From JBBTCJ01 sp038043285 (GTDB lineage Bacteria; Planctomycetota; Phycisphaerae; UBA1845), in assembly GCA_038043285.1 (NCBI GenBank), contig JBBTCJ010000149.1:1-31954 (forward strand): a stretch of 31,954 nt of DNA. The letters run 5' to 3'. Made by a program: the position numbers and the translations under genes. Under the pieces are notes generated by a model. The model saw only the letters and a list, made by a program, of their open reading frames with translations. It was not told where the DNA came from and did not search any database. Each line of letters begins with the position of its first letter. Position 1 is the first letter of the stretch. Shown piece after piece: positions 31,438 to 31,954 of the stretch.

Positions 31438-31954
31438 TCACGGGCCGTTCATCGCCTCCTCGAAGAGCTTGAGGTCGATCCTGTCAACGTCGCCGTCGCC
31501 GTCCAGGTCCGCACATCGACAGGCGTCGCCGGCGGCGCCGCCAGGACCGGTGTAGCAGTTCTGGAAACGGGCGAAATCTCGTAGGTTCACGCGGTCGTCA
31601 CCGTCGCAATCGCCGAGTCGGTGGCACTGGGTGCGTTCACACGAACTTCTCGGTCCTTGCGGTCGGCCGCCGCCAAGTTCGCATACGCCTGGCGCAACGT
31701 CCTTGCACTGACCCTGAGGTAGGCAACACGCCTCAGTTGGGCCGCAGATCTGTTCGGCTAACCCAACGCACAACGGCCCCCACCCGGTCAAGCAGCAATT
31801 CGGCGCCAGATCGCACACTCGCTCGCAGCACTCGCCCCTGTTGCAGAAAGGCGTGTTGTGCGGCTCAAAGCAATCGCCGGTACCCGGACTGCCGCATTGC
31901 GGCTTGGGCACGTGACGACCCGCTCCGATGGAGAAGTCCGTCGGATTCCCGTTC
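31438..31954 (-). CDS. Cysteine-rich secreted protein with dockerin-like C-terminus, N-terminus cut by the window
   Basis: The frame is open through the right edge, so the N-terminal part is missing. The visible 171 residues contain two Cys-rich modules (GDCFEPHNTPFCNRGECCERVCDL-type and ACCLPQGQCKDVAPGVCEL-type) of a kind common in large exported Phycisphaerae proteins. The C-terminus has two EF-hand-like calcium loops, DCDGDDRVNLRDFARFQ and DLDGDGDVDRIDLKLF, separated by NCYTGPGGAAG, i.e. a dockerin-like pair. The protein is probably extracellular, and the dockerin-like end may anchor it or serve as a sorting tail. The function of the missing part is unknown. Confidence 0.75.
   Translation of the reverse strand, partial: NGNPTDFSIGAGRHVPKPQCGSPGTGDCFEPHNTPFCNRGECCERVCDLAPNCCLTGWGPLCVGLAEQICGPTEACCLPQGQCKDVAPGVCELGGGRPQGPRSSCERTQCHRLGDCDGDDRVNLRDFARFQNCYTGPGGAAGDACRCADLDGDGDVDRIDLKLFEEAMNGP

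Overview
The window looks like planctomycete chromosome, most likely from the Phycisphaerae side. This rests on GC-rich sequence, short dispersed palindromic and 'cggcaat'-type repeats that invade coding regions, a cysteine-rich module plus dockerin-like protein at the right edge, multihaem cytochromes, and a Ser/Thr kinase with zinc ribbons. The placement is an inference; no rRNA or other marker gene is present.

Layout. 1-3077 (minus): the left edge cuts a UvrA-type gene whose modules run in an unusual order, NBD2-like first and then NBD1. A small tandem-ACT protein lies upstream of it. 3822-7048 (plus): a large phosphohexomutase and a DedA-family membrane protein. 7126-9248 (minus): a lipoprotein and serine hydroxymethyltransferase. 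9403-10062 (plus): a peroxiredoxin-like gene with an in-frame TGA exactly where the first Cys of the WCxxC active site should be, followed by a SECIS-like hairpin; I call it a selenoprotein. 10339-11970 (plus): an REC-GAF-HD-GYP response regulator. 12084-17671 (plus): a sigma-54-type promoter followed by four overlapping genes: a HybA-like ferredoxin, a NrfD/HybB-like quinol-site membrane protein, a 13-haem-motif cytochrome and a NapC/NirT-like 10-motif cytochrome. Together they form a quinone/periplasm electron-transfer complex without a catalytic subunit. 17821-22802 (minus): a TPR protein, FliS and a greatly expanded FliD.

23157-31304 (plus) is the most remarkable part: a run of same-strand genes that reads as an ESCRT-III/Vps4-type membrane-remodelling module in a bacterium. 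In order it holds a small membrane protein, a Ser/Thr kinase with two C-terminal zinc ribbons, a short membrane protein with a zinc ribbon, three different ESCRT-III-like helical proteins (one with an N-terminal winged-helix-like region, two starting with short amphipathic or MGLF-type N-termini), a Vps4-like AAA ATPase with an N-terminal MIT-like helical domain, and an SPFH (band-7)-like protein fused to a C-terminal beta-propeller-like region. The third ESCRT-III-like protein ends in a MIM1-like leucine pattern, the kind of tail that MIT domains bind, so the set is coherent within itself. Planctomycetes generally lack FtsZ and remodel internal membranes, so roles in division or membrane trafficking are attractive but unproven.

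Regulatory and repeat signals noted: the sigma-54 site and a leader hairpin before the cytochrome operon, a GCCGATAA (FliA-like) element upstream of fliD, a dispersed repeat family (R1) that sits in frame inside uvrA and in the signal region of a lipoprotein, and a nested palindrome family (R2/R3).
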